A stretch of DNA of 59,567 nt from Phycisphaerae bacterium (GCA_016342495.1 JAEIOG010000021.1:1-59567), one strand, 5' to 3'; shown: positions 1-9,647, counted from the stretch's first letter. The notes: generated by a model from the sequence alone, not told the origin. Made by a program: numbers and translations.

Positions 1-94
1 CCATGCCAATACAATGAAAATCATACAAATAAATATTTCCTGAACCATTTATTGCGTTTTTGAGCAAGCCCTAAATAACTGCGATATGACAAGC

Positions 95-129
95 AAAGGG
101 CAAGGAACCTCATGAGTCCTTGCCCTTTT
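95..129 (+). terminator. Rho-independent terminator
   Basis: Perfect 12-bp stem (95-106 with 117-128), 10-nt loop, followed by a short T run. It points rightward, so it probably ends a gene lying left of the window. The rest of 1-339 holds no open frame I can support. Confidence 0.7.
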
Positions 130-339
130 CTTACTATAAAAATTTGTAGCATTTTAGTCATCTGAAGCGAATTACCAAGATAATCCGTTTTTATCGATTC
201 AGCAGTCTTGATTTTTCTAAAAAACCATCATAAACCACTTGGATTTTCAGGGTGGCTATGACAATTTTAATACCAGAAAGCTACTGGCAAAAACCAAAGC
301 AGTAATAATCCGCTAAAATCCGTGACTAATATATTATTA

Positions 340-2109
340 TCAACGACGTCTTTGTCTTCCTTTGCTTTTGGAAAAGCCGCCACTGTTTCTATCCTTGGCT
401 TTACCTTTACCGCCACCGCTTCTGCGGCCTCTAAAGCCCTGGCCCTGCTGATCCTTGCTTTGGCCCACCCGGGCAATATTCAAAGCAAAACCATCAATTG
501 TCACCGATTTGAGATGTTTTAGCAATTCAGCAGGCATTCCCGAAGGCAAATCTACTGTCGTATAATCATCATTGATATCGATATGACCTACATGCTTAGG
601 ACTTAAACCGGCTTCCTGGGCAATCACATCAACAATTGCCCGAGGCCCGACGCTATGGCTATAGCCCACTTCTATTCTGAAGCGATCCATACCCCTGTCG
701 ATGCGACGACCACCGCCACCAGGTGTTTCTTTTTCCATCAATTCACTGAATTTTTCTTCGTATTTCTTGCCCCGGCCTGCAGGTTTATCAGCCAGCAGCA
801 AAGGCTGGTCGCCCTGAACTAATTTGGCCATCGCCGCAGCTATCTCGATTGCCGGAACATTGTGCTCGGCTTGATATTGCTCGACAATCTGATAATAAAA
901 ACCTAATTCCTCGACAGCTAAAGTATCAGTTATCCGCTGCTTAAAAGCGGCGATACGCTTATCATTAATAGCTTCGGTCGTGGGCAGCTGCATCAATTCA
1001 ATTTTCTTACGAGTCGCCTTTTCTATCATATTGAGCATACGCTTTTCACGCGGGGCAACAAACAATATCGCTTCACCGATATTGCCAGCCCGGCCAGTTC
1101 TGCCTACCCGATGAATATAAGATTCAGTATCATAAGGAATATCATAATTAACAACATGGCTAACCCGGTCAACATCTAAGCCACGGGCGGCGACATCGGT
1201 AGCAACTAAGATATCAATCTTGCCGGATTTCAATTGATTAATCGTGCGCTCCCGATGTTGTTGAGCAATATCACCATTAAGCGGTGCGGCATTGAAACCA
1301 CGGGCTTGCAACTTTTCAGACAGCTCCATCGTCGCGGTTTTGGTGCGGACAAAAATAATCATTCCATCGAAAGTCTCAGCTTCCAGTATCCGCGTTAAAG
1401 CATCTAATTTATGCAATCCCGAAACCATCCAGTAACGCTGATTAATAGTATCGGCGGTCACGGTCTTAGCTTCAATAATAACCTGTACCGGGGAATTAAG
1501 ATATTTCTGGGAAATCTTGCGGATCAAAGTTGGCATTGTCGCCGAAAATAATACTATCTGGCGTTCTGCGGGACATTGGGACATTACCCATTCAACATCT
1601 TCGATGAAGCCCATTCTCAGCATTTCATCAGCTTCATCCAATACCAGACATTCTAAGCTGTCCAATATCAGCGTCCCGCGTTTCATATGGTCCATAACTC
1701 GACCGGGGGTACCAACTACAACATGAACGCCACGCTTTAATTGCCGCAGTTGCGTGCCATAATCCTGGCCACCATAAATCGGAGCGACATGAAAGCCTTT
1801 CAGATGAGCAGCATAAGTTTGAAATGCCTCAGCTACCTGAATAGCCAATTCACGTGTAGGCGCTAGAACCAGCACCTGGGGATTTTTACATTTCAGATCA
1901 ATTCGTGACAGCAAAGGCAATGCAAAAGCAGCGGTCTTACCTGTACCTGTCTGGGCCTGACCCAGCAGGTCCTGACCATGAAGAATTGGAATAATTGTTT
2001 GGGCCTGGATCGGTGTTGGTTTTTCATAACCTACATCTTTTAAGGCATCAAGGATGGCAGGGGCAAGTTCCAGTTCATCGAAACTGGCAAAAGTTTTTGT
2101 TTCAGACAT
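340..2109 (-). CDS. deaD: DEAD-box ATP-dependent RNA helicase (DeaD/CsdA type)
   Basis: A 589-residue helicase that unwinds RNA duplexes, expected in ribosome assembly, mRNA decay and cold adaptation. Visible motifs in order: the Q-motif region at the N-terminus, AQTGTGKT (Walker A), PTRELA, GTPGR, DEAD within VLDEADEML, SAT, then the second RecA lobe with ATDVAARGLD and HRVGRTGRAG. After the core comes a DbpA-type RNA-binding domain (around 'IEVGYSHSVGPRAIVDVIAQEAGL') and a basic Gly/Arg/Lys tail, the layout of DeaD. I start it at 2109 (MSETKTF) because an AGGA Shine-Dalgarno lies 7 nt upstream; the frame is open 12 codons further. It is divergent from the small heat-shock genes and has a long leader. 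Confidence 0.95.
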   Translation of the reverse strand: MSETKTFASFDELELAPAILDALKDVGYEKPTPIQAQTIIPILHGQDLLGQAQTGTGKTAAFALPLLSRIDLKCKNPQVLVLAPTRELAIQVAEAFQTYAAHLKGFHVAPIYGGQDYGTQLRQLKRGVHVVVGTPGRVMDHMKRGTLILDSLECLVLDEADEMLRMGFIEDVEWVMSQCPAERQIVLFSATMPTLIRKISQKYLNSPVQVIIEAKTVTADTINQRYWMVSGLHKLDALTRILEAETFDGMIIFVRTKTATMELSEKLQARGFNAAPLNGDIAQQHRERTINQLKSGKIDILVATDVAARGLDVDRVSHVVNYDIPYDTESYIHRVGRTGRAGNIGEAILFVAPREKRMLNMIEKATRKKIELMQLPTTEAINDKRIAAFKQRITDTLAVEELGFYYQIVEQYQAEHNVPAIEIAAAMAKLVQGDQPLLLADKPAGRGKKYEEKFSELMEKETPGGGGRRIDRGMDRFRIEVGYSHSVGPRAIVDVIAQEAGLSPKHVGHIDINDDYTTVDLPSGMPAELLKHLKSVTIDGFALNIARVGQSKDQQGQGFRGRRSGGGKGKAKDRNSGGFSKSKGRQRRR

Positions 2110-2345
2110 TAAGTATCCTGTTTTTAGAGAATTCAGGACAGACATACCTGTCCCGATGGTAATCTGGGCTTACCCCAGTTAAATTAGCGTGCTGACCATT
2201 TCAACAGTTCAGCAATAGCAACGATACAATCTGCTATTGGACGCTAATAATTACTATTGGCCAACTAATTTAGTTGACGTTACGTCTCTAAACGGATTGC
2301 ATTTATAATGCGACAATGGCCCAAGCCATCGATGCATAGCCCTGT

Positions 2346-2373
2346 AGTATAGCAGATATATTTTTTTTTGCAA
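2346..2373 (-). promoter_or_regulatory. Sigma-70-type promoter for the DEAD-box helicase
   Basis: On the minus strand, TTGCAA (2368-2373) and TATACT (2346-2351) are separated by 16 nt. Transcription from here would give a leader of about 230 nt before the ATG at 2109, containing self-complementary stretches. Long structured leaders are known for cold-shock genes in other bacteria; here that is only inferred. Confidence 0.5.
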
Positions 2374-2598
2374 GAAATTTAATTTTTTGAGTATGCAAAA
2401 ACAAACAAAGCCATCTTAAAAAATAGAGCACACATAATGGCCTCAAATACAAAAACACCAATGAAACTGCCAATAAAGCAGATTATAAGAGGAAAAATGC
2501 CATTCTGACAGCAATCGCCAGAATCAGCCTAAAACAAAAAAACACCTAAACACTTGGAAATAAATATTTTATATAATTCAAAAAACATGTCTCATTTT

Positions 2599-2614
2599 TG
2601 GCATATTTTTTGCT
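2599..2614 (+). promoter_or_regulatory. Sigma-54 (-24/-12) type promoter before the Hsp20 genes
   Basis: TGGCA followed by TTGCT, with GG at 2600-2601 and GC at 2612-2613, exactly 10 nt apart as required for RpoN promoters. It lies 74 nt upstream of the first Hsp20 start and points at it. I see no clear sigma-32 or CIRCE site in 2400-2687. The call rests on a single match; no enhancer-binding site was identified. Confidence 0.5.
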
Positions 2615-2687
2615 TTTTAGTTCTATTGATAGATTTACCATAACGAAAAGTATTGTTTCTTAATTATTTTTTGAAAGGAGGTGCTCT

Positions 2688-3128
2688 ATGTTTGGCACTG
2701 AATACAGACGATATGGAAGTTGGTACCCATGGCAGAATTTCCACAGACTCCAAAACCAGATTAACAGCCTTTTTGGCAATTTCCCTGATCACTATTCCGG
2801 GCAATATCCCGCAATCAATGTATGGCAAAACCACGATGACACCATCATAACAGCGGAAATTCCGGGGGTCAAATCCGAAGATCTGGATATTGATGTTCAA
2901 GGAGAAACATTGACCATACGGGGCCAAAGAAAAATCCATGAACTACAGGATGACGAAAAATATCATCGTCAGGAACGTGAAAATTCAAGTTTTGTCAGGG
3001 CTATCCAACTACCCTATCATATTGATGTTGACAAAGTGAGAGCGAAATTGGAAAAAGGATTATTGCAACTTACTTTGCCTCGTGCTCAAAGTGATAAACC
3101 CAAAAAAGTAAAGGTCTTAAATGCATAG
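2688..3128 (+). CDS. Small heat-shock protein, Hsp20/alpha-crystallin family
   Basis: A 146-residue ATP-independent holdase that binds unfolding proteins in the cytoplasm. The alpha-crystallin domain spans roughly residues 42-138, with the family signature 'AEIPGVKSEDLDIDV' and 'LEKGLLQLTLPRA'. The C-terminus carries VKV, a V-x-V variant of the I-x-I/V anchoring motif. The N-terminal arm is short and aromatic-rich. The start has a very strong Shine-Dalgarno (AAAGGAGG, 8 nt upstream). It is followed after 17 nt by a second Hsp20 gene, so the two are co-transcribed and may form mixed oligomers. Confidence 0.95.
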   Translation: MFGTEYRRYGSWYPWQNFHRLQNQINSLFGNFPDHYSGQYPAINVWQNHDDTIITAEIPGVKSEDLDIDVQGETLTIRGQRKIHELQDDEKYHRQERENSSFVRAIQLPYHIDVDKVRAKLEKGLLQLTLPRAQSDKPKKVKVLNA

Positions 3129-3145
3129 AAAGGTGGTGATTTAAA

Positions 3146-3562
3146 ATGGCAAATATTACTCTAAAAAAAGATTCGCAATCACCGGAAAAACAAACTCAGG
3201 ACCCAATGCAAATTGAACGTACATATCAGCAAAATGTCTTTGCTCCCAAAACTGATATTTACGAGCAAAAAGATACGCTGGTTCTGATAGCGGATATGCC
3301 TGGTATTGATGAAAACAATGTTAATATCGATATTGAACGTCGCATTTTGACTATCTCTGGAAATCCTCAACCCCAGCAATTCAAAGATTACCGCATGGTA
3401 TACAATGAATATGAGTATGGGCAATTTGAACGATCTTTTACTCTAAGTGACAATGTTGATATCGAAAACATTAAGGCAACCGTAAAAGATGGGGTATTAA
3501 AAATCATTCTACCCAAAGCTAAAAACGCTTTACCCAAAAAAATCAGCGTTAAAGCTGGATAA
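3146..3562 (+). CDS. Small heat-shock protein, Hsp20 family (second copy)
   Basis: A 138-residue paralogue of the preceding gene, clearly diverged. The alpha-crystallin domain covers about residues 32-135, with 'ADMPGIDENNVNIDI' and 'VKDGVLKIILPKA'. The C-terminal ISV fits the I-x-V motif that docks into neighbouring subunits. A Shine-Dalgarno (AAAGGTGG) precedes the ATG. A strong terminator follows at 3573, so these two genes form one transcript, while the protease gene downstream needs read-through or its own promoter. Confidence 0.95.
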   Translation: MANITLKKDSQSPEKQTQDPMQIERTYQQNVFAPKTDIYEQKDTLVLIADMPGIDENNVNIDIERRILTISGNPQPQQFKDYRMVYNEYEYGQFERSFTLSDNVDIENIKATVKDGVLKIILPKAKNALPKKISVKAG

Positions 3563-3572
3563 ACCCGACTCA

Positions 3573-3610
3573 GGGACAGAAGGGCTTATATTCCTTCTGT
3601 CCCACTTTTA
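3573..3610 (+). terminator. Rho-independent terminator after the Hsp20 pair
   Basis: Perfect 11-bp stem (3573-3583 with 3593-3603), 9-nt loop, followed by a T-rich stretch. It separates the Hsp20 pair from the HtrA gene. Confidence 0.85.
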
Positions 3611-3643
3611 ATTTTTAATTTATCATTCTATGGAGATACAACA

Positions 3644-5062
3644 ATGAAATACTCAAAGAAAATAGTTCCACTCAGTTTAATTGTAGTAATTTTAGTTGCA
3701 AACCTCGCTATTGCCAATGGCATAGACAACCTGCAGGAATCATCCAAAGCATTTTCCAAAATCGCCCAAAAAGCCATTCCCGCTGTAGTTTTCATTCAGG
3801 TTGAAAAAACTATTGAATCAGCTTCAGCCCAATCACCCTTTGGCAACAGCCCGCGTGATTTCTTTGGCAATGATTTATTCGATCATTTTTTCCGGGACCA
3901 AACCCCCCGTCAACCTCGCAGTCAGAAATACAAACAACAAGGCCAGGGCTCTGGCTTTATTATCAGCTCCGATGGCTACATAATGACCAATCACCACGTC
4001 GTTGGTGATGCTGATGAAATCACTGTCAGACTAAATGATTCCAGAGAATTCAAGGCCAAAGTCATAGGCTCTGATGAAAAATCCGATGTAGCTCTGATTA
4101 AAATTGATGCTAAAAATCTTCCAACCATCGAACTTGGAGATTCAGACAAAATTGATATCGGTGAATGGGTTTTTGCCATTGGCAACCCTTTTGGACTCTC
4201 CGAAACGATTACCTTTGGTATCATTAGCGCTAAAGGTCGTAGCAATGTAAATATCGCTGACTATGAAGATTTCATTCAAACCGATGCCGCTATCAATCCC
4301 GGTAATTCCGGTGGTCCATTGATTAATCTTGATGGCCAGGTAATTGGCCTGAACACTGCTATCTTCAGCCGCAGCGGGGGATATATGGGAATTGGCTTTG
4401 CCATCCCGGTTAACATGGCCAAATATGTCAAAGATCAGCTAATCAAAACCGGCACCGTTAATCGCGGTCAACTTGGCGTGCTGATTGGCCCGGTCGAACA
4501 AGAACTGGCTGATTACTTCAATCTTGACAAATCCAAAGGTGCAGTTATAACCGAAGTAGTAAAAGATTCTCCAGCCGATAAAGCCAAACTAAAAGCTGGT
4601 GACATCATTCTAAAATATAATGAAAAAGAAGTTACCGATCCCGGTCAACTGAAAAACCTTGTTGGCATGACCCCACCCGGACAAAAAGCAACTATAACCA
4701 TTTTCCGGGATGGCAAACAACAGAAAATTACTGTCAAAATTGAAAAAATTGATGAATCTGTTATTGCAAGCAAAACGTCAGATATCGCCAGGCAACTGGG
4801 CCTTACCGTTCAGGACATCAATGAAGATACTTTTGGCACCGATAATACTCAGGGTGTACTGGTAACTATGGTCCAGACCGACAGCCCCGCTGCCCAGGCA
4901 GGCATCCAACCGGGCAATGTCATCGCCAGCGTCAATCAAAAAGACATTGATTCTGTCAAAGAATTCAATAAAGCGATAGCCGAATCGAAAAAAACAAAAA
5001 AGGCCTTGCTCCTGATAAAGGATAAAAACTTCTCAAGATTTGTCGTGCTGCCCGTAAAATAA
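3644..5062 (+). CDS. degP: Periplasmic serine protease HtrA/DegP
   Basis: A 472-residue exported protease and chaperone for misfolded envelope proteins. There is a signal peptide (residues 1-25, cleavage near AIA-NG), a trypsin-like domain with catalytic triad His118 (TNHHVV), Asp148 (KSDVAL) and Ser222 (NPGNSGGP), then two PDZ domains (about 275-365 and 390-465). Length and architecture match DegP/MucD. It sits directly after two Hsp20 genes, giving a cytoplasmic plus periplasmic protein-quality-control cluster, although a terminator lies between. Confidence 0.95.
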   Translation: MKYSKKIVPLSLIVVILVANLAIANGIDNLQESSKAFSKIAQKAIPAVVFIQVEKTIESASAQSPFGNSPRDFFGNDLFDHFFRDQTPRQPRSQKYKQQGQGSGFIISSDGYIMTNHHVVGDADEITVRLNDSREFKAKVIGSDEKSDVALIKIDAKNLPTIELGDSDKIDIGEWVFAIGNPFGLSETITFGIISAKGRSNVNIADYEDFIQTDAAINPGNSGGPLINLDGQVIGLNTAIFSRSGGYMGIGFAIPVNMAKYVKDQLIKTGTVNRGQLGVLIGPVEQELADYFNLDKSKGAVITEVVKDSPADKAKLKAGDIILKYNEKEVTDPGQLKNLVGMTPPGQKATITIFRDGKQQKITVKIEKIDESVIASKTSDIARQLGLTVQDINEDTFGTDNTQGVLVTMVQTDSPAAQAGIQPGNVIASVNQKDIDSVKEFNKAIAESKKTKKALLLIKDKNFSRFVVLPVK

Positions 5063-5076
5063 CGCAAACATCAGCC

Positions 5077-6948
5077 TTAATCGGATTGACGTTTACGTTT
5101 TGACAACAGAATCAGATTACGTATATCAGATGGATCTTTTGCGGCAAACCACCGGGATTCAAATTTATCTTCTTGAGAAATTTGAGCAATGGTCATAAGA
5201 GCCCGCAGATGATAGTTACGTTGATCCCGTGAACCCACCAGAACAAACATGACCTTCACGGGATCTTCTGATTCTGGAAATTTAATCCCTGAAATACAAC
5301 GTACCGGCAAAATATCAAAAATATTTTCACCATCAACAATTATATGAGGTATTGACATACCCGGTTGGATAATTGTACTGCCCTGCTCTTGACGATCGAG
5401 AAATTTCTCATAAAGTTTTGCTGGACTTATATTAAGTCTGGGTGAAAGAAGCTCTGCTATTACATGGAAAGCCTCATCTGCTGTTTGTTCATAAGAAATA
5501 TCAAGTATTTCACAATCTCTGACTAATTGGTCAAAACGATCTTCAATAATTTCATCACGCTCGAGCACTATATTGCGAAGTTCATCTTCAAGACTTTCGG
5601 TTTTTAATTCCCGGGATGTTATACGATTGACGATATGCATGACCGCAGATGTACGCGATGCTCTTTTGGCTATATAAATGTAATACCATGTTATACTGAA
5701 CAGAGCAAAACCTACCGCAATTAATAATGTCGCCATCCCCATATCAATAATAAGAATCACATAAAGGACAATGGCAATAATATGGACATATGGATATAAT
5801 GGCGACTTAAATTTTGGGCGATAACTTTGCAACTTGCTCTCACGCATCACAATAACACTAATATTGGCAAGAATAAAAAGCAATATCATAATTGTAGAAG
5901 CGGTCTTAACAAGTGCCTCAAGATCAAGCAGAATAATAACCGCTGCCATACTCAAACCAGTCAAAACTATGCTGACATGTGGAGTATTGAAACGTTTGTT
6001 GATATTTCCGACAACTGAAGGTAAAAGCTGGTCTCTGGCCATCGCCATCGGCGCACGAGAAGCAGATAAAATTCCACCATTTGCAGTAGTTGCAAAAGCT
6101 GCTATAGCAGCAACACTGAGAATAACAAAACCAGGAATACCCATAATGTTTTGAGCCGCATGCGAAACCGGCAACTGAGATTGGCTCAGCTGGTCAGCAG
6201 GCATTACTCCCACTATTATTGTCACAATAGCAAGGTAAAATACCGATGCTACTGTCCAGGCTAAGAACACACCCAAAGGAATATTTCGACCTGGATTCTT
6301 AACTTCTTCGGCTATGCTGTCCGCTTTGGTTAAACCGCCAAAACTGACAAATACCATGCCTGATGTTGCGAATATTGCTGGCCAGCCTTTATCAAAAAAA
6401 CCTTGATAATATTTAGTATTGATCTGGACAAAACCATAGCAGATAAATACCAGCAAAATTGAAAGCAAAATAAATACCAGCCAGTTTTGCAGGCGACTTG
6501 TATGTTCTACACTGAAAAGATTTATAGCCGTAAAACCCAGACAGCAAAGCGATGCGATTATCTTTAAATGCCAGGAATCCAGTTCAAATGGACTTATCAT
6601 AGGCAAAACGATCTGAACCAGTATCGCCAGCCCCAAAACCGCAAAAGAACTTTTTAGCGTCAGGGAAAACCAGCCAGTCAAACCCACAAAAAGACCTAAC
6701 ATAGAACCTAATGATCGCTCGACATGAAAATAAATCCCGCCCGCTTTGGGCATTGCTGTGGTCAACTCAGCATTACTGAGAACACTGGGTAAAATCATAA
6801 TAGAAGCAAAAAGATATGAAAAAATCATTGCTGGACCTGCTTTTGAAAAAGCAAGAGCAGGCAATATAAACAAACCTGAACTTATCATTGCACCTGTTGC
6901 AACAGAAAAAACGTGCAGCAATCCTAATTGTTTTTTAAGATCTGACAT
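5077..6948 (-). CDS. APC-family amino-acid permease fused to a PTS EIIA-like domain
   Basis: A 623-residue membrane protein. Residues about 1-435 form the 12-helix amino acid-polyamine-organocation transporter fold, with the N-terminal 'GAMISSGLFILP' signature. After a linker, the C-terminal part (about 485-615) resembles PTS EIIA type 2 (fructose/nitrogen class): 'IIQPGMSIPHII' contains the position of the phosphorylatable His, followed by 'VKVMFVLVGSRDQRNYHLRAL'. The substrate is not predictable. The start at 6948 (MSDLKKQLG) follows a GAGAG site and matches transporter N-termini; the frame is open 11 codons upstream. It converges with degP, 14 bp away. EIIA-like domains on transporters are usually read as regulatory. 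Confidence 0.85.
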   Translation of the reverse strand: MSDLKKQLGLLHVFSVATGAMISSGLFILPALAFSKAGPAMIFSYLFASIMILPSVLSNAELTTAMPKAGGIYFHVERSLGSMLGLFVGLTGWFSLTLKSSFAVLGLAILVQIVLPMISPFELDSWHLKIIASLCCLGFTAINLFSVEHTSRLQNWLVFILLSILLVFICYGFVQINTKYYQGFFDKGWPAIFATSGMVFVSFGGLTKADSIAEEVKNPGRNIPLGVFLAWTVASVFYLAIVTIIVGVMPADQLSQSQLPVSHAAQNIMGIPGFVILSVAAIAAFATTANGGILSASRAPMAMARDQLLPSVVGNINKRFNTPHVSIVLTGLSMAAVIILLDLEALVKTASTIMILLFILANISVIVMRESKLQSYRPKFKSPLYPYVHIIAIVLYVILIIDMGMATLLIAVGFALFSITWYYIYIAKRASRTSAVMHIVNRITSRELKTESLEDELRNIVLERDEIIEDRFDQLVRDCEILDISYEQTADEAFHVIAELLSPRLNISPAKLYEKFLDRQEQGSTIIQPGMSIPHIIVDGENIFDILPVRCISGIKFPESEDPVKVMFVLVGSRDQRNYHLRALMTIAQISQEDKFESRWFAAKDPSDIRNLILLSKRKRQSD

Positions 6949-7026
6949 GACAGAAACTCTCTTGCTAATGACCTGAAACAAATTAAACTGACTGCCTGGG
7001 AAATCAGGTTAACAATACAGAATATA

Positions 7027-7443
7027 CTAGTTTAGAAAACTATGAGCATGCTCTTGAAGAGCTTTATCGATTATATTGGTCAGGTATTTAGCATCCCAGG
7101 GTTTGCAAATGCATTCATATAAATTAGCATTTTCCCGGGCGTTTTTGACTGCAGATGGGTCAGCATGGCCCGTAAGCATGATATTTATGGTTTTGGGGAG
7201 CCTGCGATGCACTTCGATAAGAAACTCATCGCCACGCATCCCCGGCATAAGCCAATCAGAAATGACTACTACAATATAATGGCCAGAACTGCTAAGCTCA
7301 TCAAGGACTTCTATGCCTTCATTGGCATTTTCGGCAAATTCAAGCTGATATTTATGACCATAATAGCTGCGAAGTTGGGTTTCAAGGCTATTAAGTACAA
7401 TTCTCTCATCATCAACACATAAAATAGCCATATTGGTTGTCAT
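7027..7443 (-). CDS. Single-domain response regulator (CheY-like receiver)
   Basis: A 138-residue receiver domain without an output domain. Acidic pair Asp11-Asp12, phosphoacceptor Asp63 (ISDWLMPGMRGDE), Thr91 and Lys114 (CKPWD) are all present. The sequence style resembles receivers of RpfG-type and hybrid-kinase proteins. A GGAGA Shine-Dalgarno lies 7 nt before the ATG at 7443. No sensor kinase gene lies beside it; the HD-GYP protein at the right end is a possible but unproven partner type. Confidence 0.9.
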   Translation of the reverse strand: MTTNMAILCVDDERIVLNSLETQLRSYYGHKYQLEFAENANEGIEVLDELSSSGHYIVVVISDWLMPGMRGDEFLIEVHRRLPKTINIMLTGHADPSAVKNARENANLYECICKPWDAKYLTNIIDKALQEHAHSFLN

Positions 7444-7646
7444 AAGTCGTCTCCGAGTGCAAAATAACAGTAATTATCATCTCTACTATATTATACATCG
7501 TCAAATAATTTAGTCAAACAATACATTTTTCCCTCAAACATAGTCATAATTTGCTTTATTTAAGTTTTAGGTGAGGGAAATACCCCCTAAACAGGCCCGA
7601 TTAATATCCATTGCCATATAAAAAAACCGCGAAAAACCGGTATTTA

Positions 7647-9647
7647 TTACCTAATTTGCCCGATTTCATCGATAGCAATGGCCTTAAATCCCTTGATTTC
7701 CCCAAATAATGGCGAATCCGGGGCCAAAACAAATGAACCATCACCCTTTTGCTGAATAAAAGCATCAACCTTATCAGACTTGAAATTATTATCTATGGTG
7801 CCGGTCTGGCGAACTTCTTTAGCCAGGTTAAAATCTGGGCTCCCCAGCAAGGCATTGTTCCTGAGCACATTATATTTAGGCCAGGCGGGCTGATCTTCGG
7901 CGATTTTAACTAAATTCGGATATTTATCAGCCCATGGCTTGCTCTGATATGGCATGGCATTGAGTCTTTGCCACATGGTTCCATTGGGTTTTTCTACATG
8001 GAACTTCGCCCAGCCCAGGGCCCGGGCATCAATCCGGATAGATTCCCTACAGCGAATCATGATATTATTGTCAATAACATTGTCCCGGCCCCCGCCAATG
8101 AGCATAGCCGAAGAAGTGTCGGCGATAATATTACCAAAGACCCTGGTACCGCAGGCCATATCATCGAGATAGACCGCATAATTGCCAAAATACTGGGAAG
8201 CACCCAGATGATGGAAATAATTAAACTTAATAACCGTGCCACGCACCGTCCAATCCCGCCCGGTATAGATCGCCCCGGCATCGGCGGTGTTCAGACAGAC
8301 ATGATGAATGTGATTATATTCGATCAGGTGATCATTACCGCCAAAGCCGATGGCCATATGGGGTGCATCATGGATCTCATTATGGCTGGCGACACAGCCC
8401 ACCCCCGAAAGCTGCACCGCTGACTGATAAGTCATCACATTGCGGGCGAAATGATGGATATGATTATTATTAGCAGAGTTATTACAGGCTGTCAAACTCT
8501 GACGCTTCCCCCCGCTAAGGCTGATACCGCCGGAACCCATATTATAAATCTCACAGGAATCCACGCAATTATCTTTGCCATTGGCGATAACAACAGCATT
8601 CTTTCCAGAATTACGGATAATACAATCTTTAATAATAATCTGATGGCAATCTTTAATCGATGCAATCAGAGTCGTGCTGCATTCAAAGATGATACCGCTA
8701 AAATTAATATTCTTAGCCCCATTAATATCCAGCATAGGCTGATTCAAAGCCGAGATAGAGATTTCCTTTTGCCCAAAATCATCCGGCAGCCAGCAATAAA
8801 TTTTCCCATTGGCCCGGTCAATGGCATATTCACCGGGGCTATCGATTTCTTCGATGAGATTAAAGGCATAATAAAGTCCCCCGGCATGGCCGCCGATGCC
8901 ATAATGATGCGGGGCGGCCAGCTTAATAACTTTATCAGCATAATTTATGCTCTCAACCAGCAGAGCTTCATCATACCACTTGTGACACCAGTAGCCATTG
9001 AGATAAATTTCCCCGGCCGCTTTCCACCTTTGGGGCCGATCACCTGCATATTGAAAACTACCGGGCCGCTTAGTCTTATCGGCATCGCTGGAACTGGAGC
9101 CTTTCTCGATGACTTTGGCTATTTTAGCGAAATTATCATTGGGCCAGCGGGCCATAGTCAACGGTTCATTATCAATAAACAGTTCCGGCCAGCCGGCATA
9201 GCCGCGAAAGGCCCCGGGCCAGTCCTTTGCCAGAATCAATCCCGGAAAACTGGCGGCCAGATCCAGCATCAGAACCTGCGATTTGGCTTTGGGGTCCAGC
9301 CGGGCAATAATTGCTTTATCATTTACTGGCTGAAAGTCCGAACTTTTTAATATTCGTCCGCCATGGAAGCGCACCTGATGCCGGTTTTTCGCTTTAAATG
9401 TGATATCAGCAGCGGTTGCACCCAGCATAATTGTTTTATCCAGATAATAAATCCCATCATCGATATAAACCGTATGGCTATCGGGCCCATCTAGATCTTC
9501 GAGATGGGCCACAGCCCCAGCCAGAGATGCCCAGGGCTGCGATTCACTGCCGGGATTGGCATCTTTGCCGCTATTAGCGATATAAAAGACCTCAGCGCTG
9601 GCCAATTGCCCCAGCAAAGCCAGAGCTATAATCAATTTTGATATCAT
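7647..9647 (-). CDS. Secreted right-handed parallel beta-helix protein, possible polysaccharide lyase or hydrolase
   Basis: A 666-residue protein with a signal peptide (1-18, cleavage after ASA). 'YIANSGKDANPGSESQPWASLAGAV' is the usual opening of pectate-lyase-like beta-helix proteins (DUF1565/PbH1 type). Many repeating coils follow, with H/N-rich turns such as 'NNHIHHFARNV' and 'IEYNHIHHVCLNTADAGAIYTGRDW', the latter typical of planctomycete beta-helix enzymes acting on plant or algal glycans. The exact substrate cannot be read off. Shine-Dalgarno GGAGGG is 7 nt upstream. A long open frame on the opposite strand (8451-9350) is a shadow. Confidence 0.85.
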   Translation of the reverse strand: MISKLIIALALLGQLASAEVFYIANSGKDANPGSESQPWASLAGAVAHLEDLDGPDSHTVYIDDGIYYLDKTIMLGATAADITFKAKNRHQVRFHGGRILKSSDFQPVNDKAIIARLDPKAKSQVLMLDLAASFPGLILAKDWPGAFRGYAGWPELFIDNEPLTMARWPNDNFAKIAKVIEKGSSSSDADKTKRPGSFQYAGDRPQRWKAAGEIYLNGYWCHKWYDEALLVESINYADKVIKLAAPHHYGIGGHAGGLYYAFNLIEEIDSPGEYAIDRANGKIYCWLPDDFGQKEISISALNQPMLDINGAKNINFSGIIFECSTTLIASIKDCHQIIIKDCIIRNSGKNAVVIANGKDNCVDSCEIYNMGSGGISLSGGKRQSLTACNNSANNNHIHHFARNVMTYQSAVQLSGVGCVASHNEIHDAPHMAIGFGGNDHLIEYNHIHHVCLNTADAGAIYTGRDWTVRGTVIKFNYFHHLGASQYFGNYAVYLDDMACGTRVFGNIIADTSSAMLIGGGRDNVIDNNIMIRCRESIRIDARALGWAKFHVEKPNGTMWQRLNAMPYQSKPWADKYPNLVKIAEDQPAWPKYNVLRNNALLGSPDFNLAKEVRQTGTIDNNFKSDKVDAFIQQKGDGSFVLAPDSPLFGEIKGFKAIAIDEIGQIR

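Noticed and set aside
8451-9350. 299-codon open frame on the plus strand
   Set aside because: It lies fully antisense to the beta-helix gene, has no Shine-Dalgarno and no family resemblance.
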